DNA of 64,000 nucleotides, from NCBI GenBank assembly GCA_964344255.1, contig CAYFMQ010000001.1, positions 62,001 to 126,000 of the forward strand, given 5' to 3'. How positions within the stretch are numbered: position 1 is the stretch's first letter; every line of letters begins with the position of its first letter. The position numbers and the translations under genes are program-made. Below the pieces are notes generated by a model. The model worked only from the letters and a program-made list of their open reading frames with translations. It did no database searches and was not told where the DNA came from. This document shows, in pieces, positions 25,749-34,240 of the stretch. Source of the stretch: JAJFIE01 sp964344255 (GTDB taxonomy: Bacteria > Pseudomonadota > Alphaproteobacteria > Rhodospirillales > Casp-alpha2).

Positions 25749-27536
25749 GTGGGAAAGAAAGTACGTTCGTTCATTGATGGAGAGATCGTTTTCCGGGAAG
25801 GGGAAACCGGCGATACCGCCTTTCTCATCAAACGCGGACGTGTCGCCCTGTCGAAGGATACCAGCAGGGGCCCCGTCGAGATCGATATCCTGGAAAAAGG
25901 CGCCTCTTTCGGTGAAATCGGCGTCATGAATGGCGGCAAACGGACGTTGACGGCAGTTGCCGTCGGCGACCTGACCGTCGAGCTTATCGGGCAGAAGGAA
26001 TACGCGAGTTATAACGGGAAGAAATCCGCCGCAGCATCGAAAAAACAGCAAATGCGGACGATCAGGCCTGAAAAGGTCGCCAACGCCAACGAGGCGCCGG
26101 AAGAACCGGCGAAAGGATGGCTGGCTCGGTTATTTTCATTGCCGTTCAAGGATACGCCTCATATCGAAGTCCGTATCGTACCTCTCATGGGCAGCGACGG
26201 TGACCGGTATGCCCGTCTTCTGTTTGACATGCTGGCGGGCCGGAACGGCCTGAATATCAAGATCGTTTCTGCGGAAGGCTCATTCGCCCAGAAAGTCATC
26301 TCGAAGAACGTGATCGCCGCCTGCCACCAGGAAGGCCGCGCCCTGCTCAGGAAATCCGGTGGCGACATTCTGATCTGGGGTGATGTAGCGGATCAGAATA
26401 CGCTTCATCTGCATTTTGTTTCATCCGCACCGGCGGATGAGGACCTGCCGGGATCAATCTGTGCTTTCGACATGTTGCCTGTTCCCGCGCAAGTAACGGC
26501 CGAATGGGGCGCTTTTCTTTATGCCGCCATTCTCTCCGCCGTCATGCCCTTCAATACCGGAAAGGCAAACGTCATCTCGTCGAACATGGAATCCGCCCTG
26601 GAGGAAGGAGCACCGATTGCGCAAAGGCCGCCCCGGGAGTTTACTCCCCTTGACCGGGCGCACCTGATTACCTGCCTCGGCCATATCCTTTCGATTGCCG
26701 GTCAGCGCCTGGAAGAGGCGGAACTTCTGCAACTGGCAGGTGAAACCTACCAGCGGGCATCCGAATCCATACCCGATGGCGACCAGGGGTTGCTTCGGGG
26801 GATCGTGCTGAAAAACCTCGGAAGCGCTCTTGCGCTCTTTGGCGAGCGCTCAAACGATACATCGCAACTGCCCCAGGCCGAAGAGGCCGTCAGCCTTGCT
26901 CTCGACTTGCTGCCAAAACGCCACATGTCGCGCGAATGGGCAGCAGCCCAGAATAAACTGGGGCAAATTCTCTACCGCCAGCATATGGCCGATCCCAGCT
27001 CCGATTTGAAACTGCTGACCCGCGCCATTGCCGCTTTTCACGCTGCGGTTCAGGTCTATACACGGGTTGACGCCCCCGATCGCTGGGCCGATATCATGCA
27101 CAATTACGCCCGGGCGACCCAGATTCTCGGCGGTCAGATTCATGACCTGGAAATCCTGCAAAAAGCCGTCAATGCCTGCAGGAGCGCCCTTGAGGTTCGC
27201 CGCCGTGACAGAACGCCGTTCCAGTGGGCCGGGATTCAGAACACCCTTGGCTCCGCCTTGTTCCTGATGGGCAAGATCACGAACTACGTCGAACACCTGG
27301 AATCGGCCATGGAAGCCTTCAGCGCAGCTCACGAAGTCTACACGGCTTACAACGCCGGCAAGATGACACGTGTCATCGCCCGCAACATGGAACATGTGGA
27401 GGCTCTGCTGGCCGAACATCAGAAGACCTCCTACTACCGTAACGATACCGTGGATGACATTCCTTCCGGCGAGATCGATGAAAACTGGTGGCGGGAAAAC
27501 GTCGTTGATGAAAGAGAACTCAGGCTGCACGGATAG
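25749..27536 (+). CDS. Cyclic nucleotide-binding domain protein with C-terminal TPR array
   Basis: 595 residues. Residues about 5-95 are a CAP_ED domain: FREGETGDTAFLIKRGRV and GASFGEIGVMNGGKRTLTA, with the phosphate-binding cassette present though its Arg is in a slightly altered context (KRTLTA). A Lys/Pro-rich linker follows, then an unassigned alpha/beta middle domain (about 135-260) with ILIWGDV, and a helical TPR-like array (about 295-560) with LGSALALFG-type repeats. No signal peptide or transmembrane helix is seen, so it is probably cytoplasmic. GTG 25749 has AGGAG 6 bases upstream. A short SIS gene follows 88 bases later. Ligand (cAMP or cGMP) unknown. Confidence 0.75.
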   Translation: MGKKVRSFIDGEIVFREGETGDTAFLIKRGRVALSKDTSRGPVEIDILEKGASFGEIGVMNGGKRTLTAVAVGDLTVELIGQKEYASYNGKKSAAASKKQQMRTIRPEKVANANEAPEEPAKGWLARLFSLPFKDTPHIEVRIVPLMGSDGDRYARLLFDMLAGRNGLNIKIVSAEGSFAQKVISKNVIAACHQEGRALLRKSGGDILIWGDVADQNTLHLHFVSSAPADEDLPGSICAFDMLPVPAQVTAEWGAFLYAAILSAVMPFNTGKANVISSNMESALEEGAPIAQRPPREFTPLDRAHLITCLGHILSIAGQRLEEAELLQLAGETYQRASESIPDGDQGLLRGIVLKNLGSALALFGERSNDTSQLPQAEEAVSLALDLLPKRHMSREWAAAQNKLGQILYRQHMADPSSDLKLLTRAIAAFHAAVQVYTRVDAPDRWADIMHNYARATQILGGQIHDLEILQKAVNACRSALEVRRRDRTPFQWAGIQNTLGSALFLMGKITNYVEHLESAMEAFSAAHEVYTAYNAGKMTRVIARNMEHVEALLAEHQKTSYYRNDTVDDIPSGEIDENWWRENVVDERELRLHG

Positions 27537-27624
27537 CCACGGTCATGTGACCGCTTGGGCAGCCATAAGAGAGTGTGTATAATCCCTCATTGAAAAGAAT
27601 AAGTTTTTAGCGGAGGCACACGCC

Positions 27625-28194
27625 ATGGCAGATTCATGGAACAATCCCGTCATCATGCAGGAAGCCCAGGCCCTGATGGCTCTGACTAATGATCTGCAAA
27701 AACCCTTTGAGCAGGCTGTCGCCATCCTGGCAGATTGTTCAGGCCAGGTTGTCTGCACCGGCATCGGTAAAAGCGGGCATGTCGCCACCAAGGTAGCCAT
27801 GACCCTTACCTCCATGGAATGCCCCGGGTATTTTCTCCACCCCACCGAGTCCAGCCCGGAAGAACTGGACGCCATTTCCGAAAACGACGCTATCCTGGTT
27901 TTCAGCCGCTCCGGCAGGGCTGTTGAACTGGTCGATATCGTGGAAAAAGCACGTTCAAAAGGAACGCCGGTCATTCTGATCAGTGAAAACGACCAGGACA
28001 GTCTGGCCGAGTATTCCAGCGTTGTTCTTAAAATGCCGCCGATTGACGAAAACTGGGGCCATGCGCCGACGACCTCAACCATCATCCAGATGGCCATCGG
28101 CGACGCTTTGGCTGTTACGCTCGCGCAGAAAAAGGAATTCACGGAAGACGCCGCCATCGTCGCCCTGGCGCAGAAACAACCGTTTAATCAGTAA
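27625..28194 (+). CDS. SIS-domain sugar phosphate isomerase-like protein (short KdsD-type)
   Basis: 189 residues, one SIS domain. The phosphosugar-binding pieces VVCTGIGKSGHVATKVAMTL, LVFSRSGRAVELVDIV and PTTSTIIQMAIGDALA match the N-terminal domain of arabinose-5-phosphate isomerase KdsD. The two C-terminal CBS domains found in KdsD are absent: the chain ends about 20 residues after the SIS domain. It may be a CBS-less isomerase or a sugar-phosphate-sensing protein. The tail is complete and not truncated by a frameshift. ATG 27625 follows GCGGAGG. Confidence 0.85.
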   Translation: MADSWNNPVIMQEAQALMALTNDLQKPFEQAVAILADCSGQVVCTGIGKSGHVATKVAMTLTSMECPGYFLHPTESSPEELDAISENDAILVFSRSGRAVELVDIVEKARSKGTPVILISENDQDSLAEYSSVVLKMPPIDENWGHAPTTSTIIQMAIGDALAVTLAQKKEFTEDAAIVALAQKQPFNQ

Positions 28195-28216
28195 TAACCG
28201 GAAAGGCTGCAGCCGC

Positions 28217-31200
28217 CTACTTGCCGGATACGTCCAGAATATCCCTGATCGTTTTGGTTATTTCCGCCACGTTGATGGGCTTGGTCAGGTAGTGGTCAAA
28301 CCCGGCATCAAGACCTTTGCGAATATCCCTCGGCGTAGCCGCCGCACTGAGGGCTATTGCGGGAATTTCCGACACGGTATCAATTTCTTTAATTTTTTCA
28401 ATGGCTTCCAGGCCGCTCATCCCCGGCAGATTGATATCCAGGATAATCAAGTCGGGCTTATGTGATTTTGCCAGCTCAATGCCGAACTCGGCATTGTGCG
28501 CCGAAATGATCGAGAGCCCGTCAATGTTTTCGACAATTTGCTCCATCAGCGCCAGGTTTGCCGGATTGTCCTCGACATAAAGCACGCAACCCGATACGGC
28601 CGGCATCTCGGCATCCTTGGCCCTCTCCAGTTCGGCAAGGGCATCCTGGGCAGACTCGTCCGGTTCGGATTTGGGAAGTTCGATCCAGAAGGTTGATCCG
28701 ACCCCCATTTCGCTTTCAAACCCGATCTGGCCCTCCATCAACTCCACCAGTTCCTTGGTGACGACAAGTCCGATGCCGGTTCCTTCGGTTTCCGTGTTCT
28801 CTGCGCCCAGACGGCTGAAAGGCTGGAAGAGATCGCTGCTTTTTTCCGGAGGAATGCCCGGGCCCGTATCGGTGATATTTATCCTGAGAACCTTATCGGA
28901 TACACTCTCCTGGGATACGGTCACACGCCCGTTTTCGCTGTTATACTTGATGGCATTGGACAACAGATTGAGGGTTACCTGGGTCAGGCGGGTCAAATCG
29001 GCGCGTACGCTGTTGTTTTCACCTTCATCCGACTTGTTTTCGATGGTGATTCCCCGGGCTTCGGCCATGGTTTGCACCAAGGCCATACACTCCTTGAGAC
29101 AATCATCGACACCCACATCTTCAATCGACAGTTCGGTTTTGCCGGCCTCAATCCTGGCTAAATCCAGGATTTCGTTGATCAGGTTGAGGAGATGGTTTCC
29201 ACCCTTCTTGATGTGGTCGACGGAGGATTGCTGAAATTCGCTGAGGGGTTCTTTCGGATTGAATTCCATCAACTGGGAAAACCCGAGAATGGCGTTCAGC
29301 GGCGTCCTGAGTTCATGGGACATGGACGACAGGAAATCGGACTTGGCCAAATTCGCCGCTTCCGCCTCCGCCTTGGCGTTTTCCAGTTCCGCCGCGGCAA
29401 GTTTTTCTTCCGTTATGTCCTGCATGGTGCCGGACGTGCCGAGAAGGTTGCCGTCCCTGTCCAGATCGACAATCCCGTGCTCACGCATATGACGGACTTC
29501 ACCATCTTTCGTAATGATACGGTATTCGTGTTCCCAGGACTTCTTTTCTTTCACCGCATCGTCAAGTATGACCTGGTATTCATCCCAATCATCAGGATGA
29601 ACGGAGCTCATGTAACCCTTGCCGCCCCCTCCATACAACTCCAGGTATTCGCTGGCAGAATCGCATCCGTGGATCAGGCCCAGTTCTTCAGAGCAATCAA
29701 CGATGGCCTCTTTCTCCATCGAATATCGCCAGCTTCCAACCTTCGCCAGATGCTGCGCATTAAGCAACGCTTCCTCGTTAATTTTCTGCTGGGTTATATC
29801 AACGGCTGTTCCGCGATACCCCTTGAAGGATCCATCCGGGTGGTAGATGGGCTTTCCGCTGACGGACAGCCAGATGGTCGACCCATCCGCAACACGCCGG
29901 GGCTGGACAAAATTCCGGAAAGGCCGCCTCGCTTCCAGATCCTCAATGTGAGATTGCCAGGATGCATTATCAAGTCCTTCCGGCTTTACCTCTATGCGGG
30001 ATTGGCCGAGATAGCGGTTTGTTTGATACAGGTTGGCATGTTTTCCACTGGCGGATAGTTCGATGTAGCACAACTCTTCGTCCAGTTCCCAGTGCCAGTC
30101 GTTCCCGATGTCGCTGAAATCCCGGAATCGCTCCTCGCTTTCCCGTAGTTCCTCTTCTATCTTTTTCTGGGCCGAGATATCGGCGCCAACGGCGCCAAGA
30201 CCGGATACATTGCCCTGTTCGTCCAGTATGGGAAACTTGACCGTCAGAAGATGATGCAAGCCATCCGTGCGGTGGGCCTGCTCTTCCTCCTCGCTGGGAA
30301 GCCCTGTTTCGATTACCTTCATGTCGTGCTGGCGGGCAGAAACGGCCTCTTTCCCGGGATAAAGATCGGATGGCAATTTTCCGATGACTTCGTCCTCCGA
30401 CTTCCCATGGCCTTCAAGGAAACGGGCATTGGCCATCAGATATCGCCCTTCCATGTCCTTCGTGTACACTTCATAGGGAGAATATTGGAAGAAGGCCTTA
30501 AGCCGCGCCTCGCTTTCTCGTAATTCCTGTTGGGCGCGGGCCTGTTCGGTAATATCCTCGTGCGTAATGACAACACGCGACCAGTTACCTTCATGGCCAC
30601 GCAAAACATGGCTGACGCTGCGGACGACAATCTCGGCGCCATCCGTCCTGGTGTGTTTATACTCGACAGGCTTCGAAATGCTGGATTCCAGCAACCCGAT
30701 CATCTTGTCGGACAGATAGTGCGCCCGCTCGTCATTCCACCAGGAAACCGACCCGTCGACTGTTGTTATGTATTCCTCAAACGACTCTGCGCCATAAAGC
30801 GTCAGCATGGTTTCATTGGCGGAAATTGTACGGGTTGCGGAAATTGCATCACGAAAAACATCGGGATTGGTTTTGAAGTAGTCAGCTAAGTCCGAAACGC
30901 CTTCACGCAGCAACCGGTCGATGACTTCCTTGATTTGTGATAGGTCTTCGATAGCGATACCAAGCGGCGATTGTTCAAAAAGAGTCCGGTATCGCTCTTC
31001 ACTGTCGCGTGCGGCGTGTTCTTCCGTCAGATCCCGGACCATGCCCGTGAATGTCGTCTCGCCATCAATGTCATTGCGGCTGACGGACAGGAACATGGGG
31101 AAGTATGTGCCGTCCTTCCTCAACCCCTCAACCTCACGGCCGATACCGATTATGTGCGCCGTGCCGGTATCCAGGTATTTCCGAAGGTACTGGTCATGAT

Positions 31201-32185
31201 TTCGGGATATTTCTTCGGGCATGAGGGCGTTGACGTTTTTCCCGATGACTTCTTCAAGCGTGTAACCGAAAATGCTTTCGGCCGATCTGTTGAACGACTG
31301 GATGATCCCAGCACTGGAAATGGTAATGATTCCTTCCGCCGCATTCGTGATAACCGCATCCAGCTTTTCACGCTCGGAATGTGCGGCCATTTCCGCCAGT
31401 TTCAGCTCTGTGATATCCTGGGTCGTGCCGACGGTCTCTTTCAATTCCCCATTGTCGTGGAAATTGACCGTCGCCACTTCACGGATATAACGAACATCAC
31501 CCTTATTGGTGATAATCCGGCAGGTTATGTCGAAACCCGTCTTGTTCTTTTTCGCCTCTTTTACAGTCGCTTTGTACGTTTCCCGGTCGTCAGGGTGATA
31601 CCACATCCAGTCCCCATCCGGGCTTGAGGAACGCGAAACGTATTCCTCCGGCGTAACATCAAAAATCTGAGCGAGTTCAGGAGAACAATGGGTTATACCG
31701 TTCGTATCATGGTCCCAGGTCCAGTGACCCAGCTTTGCCATCATGCTGGCGGATTTGTAGCGGGTTTCGCTACGCTCCAGTTCTTCCTTGAGGCGTTTTC
31801 GCTCCCTGCGTTCGTTACCCTTTCTGAGTAGTTGCAGGACGATGCTTGGGAGAAGCTCCAGATAAACCTGGCCCGGGTCTTTCTGGATATAATTCATGAC
31901 GCCAAGCCCCATGGCTTCGGACACAAGACGCTGGTCCCCCATGCCAGTGATCATGACGATGGGAACATCCGGGTCTTCAAGCAGGAGTTTGCGGCATATA
32001 TCGATGCCCGTCATGTCCGGAAGCTGGTAATCCACGGCAATGACGTCATAAGGAGAGGACGTTTGCAAGGCAAGACCATCGGCCCCTGTGTAAGCCAGAT
32101 CGACGTGGTGCCCTTCTTTCTCGACGATGGTTTTAACCAAGCCGGCTATGGCCTTATCGTCCTCGATGTACAATATACGTGGCAT
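28217..32185 (-). CDS. Hybrid histidine kinase: REC, six PAS, HisKA-HATPase, REC
   Basis: 1322 residues, soluble, no transmembrane helix. Order: receiver (Asp52 in AVDYQLPDMTG), a coiled linker, six PAS/PAC units between about 140 and 900, HisKA with His957 in SSMSHELRTPLNAILGF, HATPase_c (NAIKYNS, DTGPGIPP, GTGIGL), and a C-terminal receiver (Asp1250 in ILDINLPGMSG). PAS units one and six are PAS_3-like (GHWTWD, GSWRYS). ATG 32185 starts directly at the receiver; a longer frame upstream has no family content. There is no output domain and no DNA-binding partner adjacent, so its target is unknown. Confidence 0.92.
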   Translation of the reverse strand: MPRILYIEDDKAIAGLVKTIVEKEGHHVDLAYTGADGLALQTSSPYDVIAVDYQLPDMTGIDICRKLLLEDPDVPIVMITGMGDQRLVSEAMGLGVMNYIQKDPGQVYLELLPSIVLQLLRKGNERRERKRLKEELERSETRYKSASMMAKLGHWTWDHDTNGITHCSPELAQIFDVTPEEYVSRSSSPDGDWMWYHPDDRETYKATVKEAKKNKTGFDITCRIITNKGDVRYIREVATVNFHDNGELKETVGTTQDITELKLAEMAAHSEREKLDAVITNAAEGIITISSAGIIQSFNRSAESIFGYTLEEVIGKNVNALMPEEISRNHDQYLRKYLDTGTAHIIGIGREVEGLRKDGTYFPMFLSVSRNDIDGETTFTGMVRDLTEEHAARDSEERYRTLFEQSPLGIAIEDLSQIKEVIDRLLREGVSDLADYFKTNPDVFRDAISATRTISANETMLTLYGAESFEEYITTVDGSVSWWNDERAHYLSDKMIGLLESSISKPVEYKHTRTDGAEIVVRSVSHVLRGHEGNWSRVVITHEDITEQARAQQELRESEARLKAFFQYSPYEVYTKDMEGRYLMANARFLEGHGKSEDEVIGKLPSDLYPGKEAVSARQHDMKVIETGLPSEEEEQAHRTDGLHHLLTVKFPILDEQGNVSGLGAVGADISAQKKIEEELRESEERFRDFSDIGNDWHWELDEELCYIELSASGKHANLYQTNRYLGQSRIEVKPEGLDNASWQSHIEDLEARRPFRNFVQPRRVADGSTIWLSVSGKPIYHPDGSFKGYRGTAVDITQQKINEEALLNAQHLAKVGSWRYSMEKEAIVDCSEELGLIHGCDSASEYLELYGGGGKGYMSSVHPDDWDEYQVILDDAVKEKKSWEHEYRIITKDGEVRHMREHGIVDLDRDGNLLGTSGTMQDITEEKLAAAELENAKAEAEAANLAKSDFLSSMSHELRTPLNAILGFSQLMEFNPKEPLSEFQQSSVDHIKKGGNHLLNLINEILDLARIEAGKTELSIEDVGVDDCLKECMALVQTMAEARGITIENKSDEGENNSVRADLTRLTQVTLNLLSNAIKYNSENGRVTVSQESVSDKVLRINITDTGPGIPPEKSSDLFQPFSRLGAENTETEGTGIGLVVTKELVELMEGQIGFESEMGVGSTFWIELPKSEPDESAQDALAELERAKDAEMPAVSGCVLYVEDNPANLALMEQIVENIDGLSIISAHNAEFGIELAKSHKPDLIILDINLPGMSGLEAIEKIKEIDTVSEIPAIALSAAATPRDIRKGLDAGFDHYLTKPINVAEITKTIRDILDVSGK

Positions 32186-32376
32186 GTGGGCGTTATCATT
32201 CAACCTTTTGGAATGCTTATATGTAAGAAACAAATCTGAAGAGACAACAATATTTGCTCCCACTGAAAGCTGATGCTTACAAGTTCTCTTTAACCCCGAA
32301 ACCTTACAGAAAACGGACAGACAGGCATTAATCCACAAATAGTGATCCTGCTATAACCTTAGACATAATCTGTCTT

Positions 32377-33336
32377 CTAGCTGGCATCGCGTTCCACGGA
32401 TGACACCCTGATACGTGTAAATCGCGCTGGGAATCGGGCTCGGGCGTTCAGGCGGGTTTCACGGTGAACAATATAAATGCCGGTCACGGCGACGATCGCC
32501 GCACCCCACAATGTGTTAGGCATGGGAAAAACATTCCAGATGATGACATCAAATCCGGCCGCCCATAACAGGGCGGTATATTCAAATGGCGCCAGAACGG
32601 CGATGGGCGCGGCCTTGATGGCGTAGGTCATGACAATCTGGGCGGTTCCCCCAACAAGCCCCACCGCTACCAGCAGAAAAACACCGCTCAAGTCCGGTGT
32701 TTCCCAGAAGAACGGCATCAGGGCGGCGGACACCACGGTTCCGGTCAGGGTAAAGTAAAAAACGATGGAAGCGCTGGTTTCGCTTTTGGAAAGGTTCCGA
32801 ACCGTAATCATGGCGAGGGCATAGAAAATCGTTCCCCCGAGGGCAATGAAAGAGACAATCTCAACATTACCCGTCGGCTTTACCATGATCAGGACACCGG
32901 CAAAGCCAATGATAACGGCAGCCCAACGGCGAATACCGACCTTTTCCTTCAACAATGGGACGCTAAGCGCCGTCATGAACAGGGGGGTGGCAAAGGAAAT
33001 CGCCACCAGGTCCGAAATTGCCAGCTCGTTCAGGGAATAAAAAAACGCTCCCATGGCCGTCAAACCAATGCAGGAACGGAGAAGATGGGCAACCGGGCGT
33101 TTGGTGGCGAGTGAAGACAAGCCGCCTTGTTGCATGATCAGTATGCTAATGGGGATAAAGGCGATTGCATTACGAAAGAACAGGATCTGGAACGTTGAAT
33201 AGCCGTTCAGCGTGAGATGCTTGATGATAGCATCCATGCTGACAAACAGGCATAACGAGAAGACCATCAAACCGATACCCAGACCGATACGGTTATTCGT
33301 AGCTGTCGCCGATGTCTCAGCGTTCTTCCCTGTCAT
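32377..33336 (-). CDS. EamA/DMT-family transporter
   Basis: 319 residues, about ten transmembrane helices in two EamA repeats. Blocks seen: VFRNAIAFIP-like end of helix 2 (FFRNAIAFIPISIL), RWAAVIIGFAGVLIMVKP at the end of the first repeat, and APFEYTALLWAAGFD in the second. ATG 33336 is preceded by AAGGGGGAAAC; earlier in-frame Met codons lack such a site. The soluble tail (about 30 residues, Arg-rich) is longer than usual. It is 191 bases upstream of the hybrid kinase on the same strand. Substrate unknown; a paralogue lies at 14549. Confidence 0.88.
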   Translation of the reverse strand: MTGKNAETSATATNNRIGLGIGLMVFSLCLFVSMDAIIKHLTLNGYSTFQILFFRNAIAFIPISILIMQQGGLSSLATKRPVAHLLRSCIGLTAMGAFFYSLNELAISDLVAISFATPLFMTALSVPLLKEKVGIRRWAAVIIGFAGVLIMVKPTGNVEIVSFIALGGTIFYALAMITVRNLSKSETSASIVFYFTLTGTVVSAALMPFFWETPDLSGVFLLVAVGLVGGTAQIVMTYAIKAAPIAVLAPFEYTALLWAAGFDVIIWNVFPMPNTLWGAAIVAVTGIYIVHRETRLNARARFPARFTRIRVSSVERDAS

Positions 33337-33488
33337 GTTTCCCCCTTGGCTTTCCAGTCCCATGATGCCCTCTTGGGCTCCAGGAATCTTCACCATAATT
33401 GGGATACGGCGGATTGTTATCGCCTGCTCGCGGATATGTTACCGCAATGTGATTTTTACCTGCCGTATTTTGCGGTTACATAATTGTC

Positions 33489-34214
33489 ATGTTGTCTTTT
33501 CGCTTAACTGTCCTGGCTTTCGTTAGTCTGATTTCACTTTTGCCGTTGACCTCCGCAAAAGCCGAAACCATGCCCACCGTGGTCGAACTGTTCACGTCGC
33601 AGGGATGTTCGTCCTGCCCGCCAGCGGAGGAGCTGTTGCGTGAACTGGCGGACGTGCCCGATCTTCTGGCGCTGGAATTTCATGTTGATTACTGGGATTA
33701 CATCGGCTGGCCCGATCCGTATGCCGATCCGGACTTCACGAAAAGGCAGCGCGAATATGCGGCGTTTTTCGATAGCCGCACCATCTATACCCCGCAAATG
33801 GTTTTTCAAGGGACAACTGAAGCCGCCGGTTCCCGGCGAGGCCGAGTTATGAACCATATCGACAAGGCTAGGAGACTGCCGAAAATCCCCGTTTCCCTGA
33901 ACAGAACCGACAACAACGGCATTGAATTGAAGATTGGCGCCATCGACCAGAGGGTGAACGCGAACCTTTTACTCATTACCTACGACGATTACCGCGAAAC
34001 GCAGGTCACGCGGGGCGAGAACGCCGGCAAGTTTCTGACCCACCGTCATGTCGTCCGGTCCATGGAAAACATCGGCACCTGGGACGGCTCGCAGGTCCAC
34101 CTGACACGGCCGACGCCTGAAACCATGTCTGACCGCGCCGGTTGCGCTGTCCTGGTTCAGGCCAGGCATGATGGTCGCATCCTGGGTGCGGCGAAGCTCA
34201 CCCTGACACAATAA
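33489..34214 (+). CDS. DUF1223 thioredoxin-fold exported protein
   Basis: 241 residues with a signal peptide (1-25, cut after TSAKA). The mature part starts VVELFTSQGCSSCPPAEELL, a thioredoxin-like CSSC motif (about residues 38-41) characteristic of DUF1223 proteins, then HVDYWDYIGWPDPYADPDFT. The CxxC in a periplasmic protein suggests disulfide or thiol redox activity, but function in this family is not established. ATG 33489 has no strong ribosome site. A possible terminator follows the stop and overlaps the end of htpG. Confidence 0.87.
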   Translation: MLSFRLTVLAFVSLISLLPLTSAKAETMPTVVELFTSQGCSSCPPAEELLRELADVPDLLALEFHVDYWDYIGWPDPYADPDFTKRQREYAAFFDSRTIYTPQMVFQGTTEAAGSRRGRVMNHIDKARRLPKIPVSLNRTDNNGIELKIGAIDQRVNANLLLITYDDYRETQVTRGENAGKFLTHRHVVRSMENIGTWDGSQVHLTRPTPETMSDRAGCAVLVQARHDGRILGAAKLTLTQ

Positions 34215-34216
34215 AC

Positions 34217-34240
34217 CTCTGAACTATCAGAGCGATTTTT
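34217..34240 (+). terminator. Weak intrinsic terminator after the DUF1223 gene
   Basis: CTCTGA (34217-34222), a four-base loop and TCAGAG (34227-34232) form a six-pair hairpin with CGATTTTT after it. The 3' arm overlaps the stop codon of the converging htpG gene. The stem is short and only half GC, so efficiency is uncertain. Confidence 0.45.
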
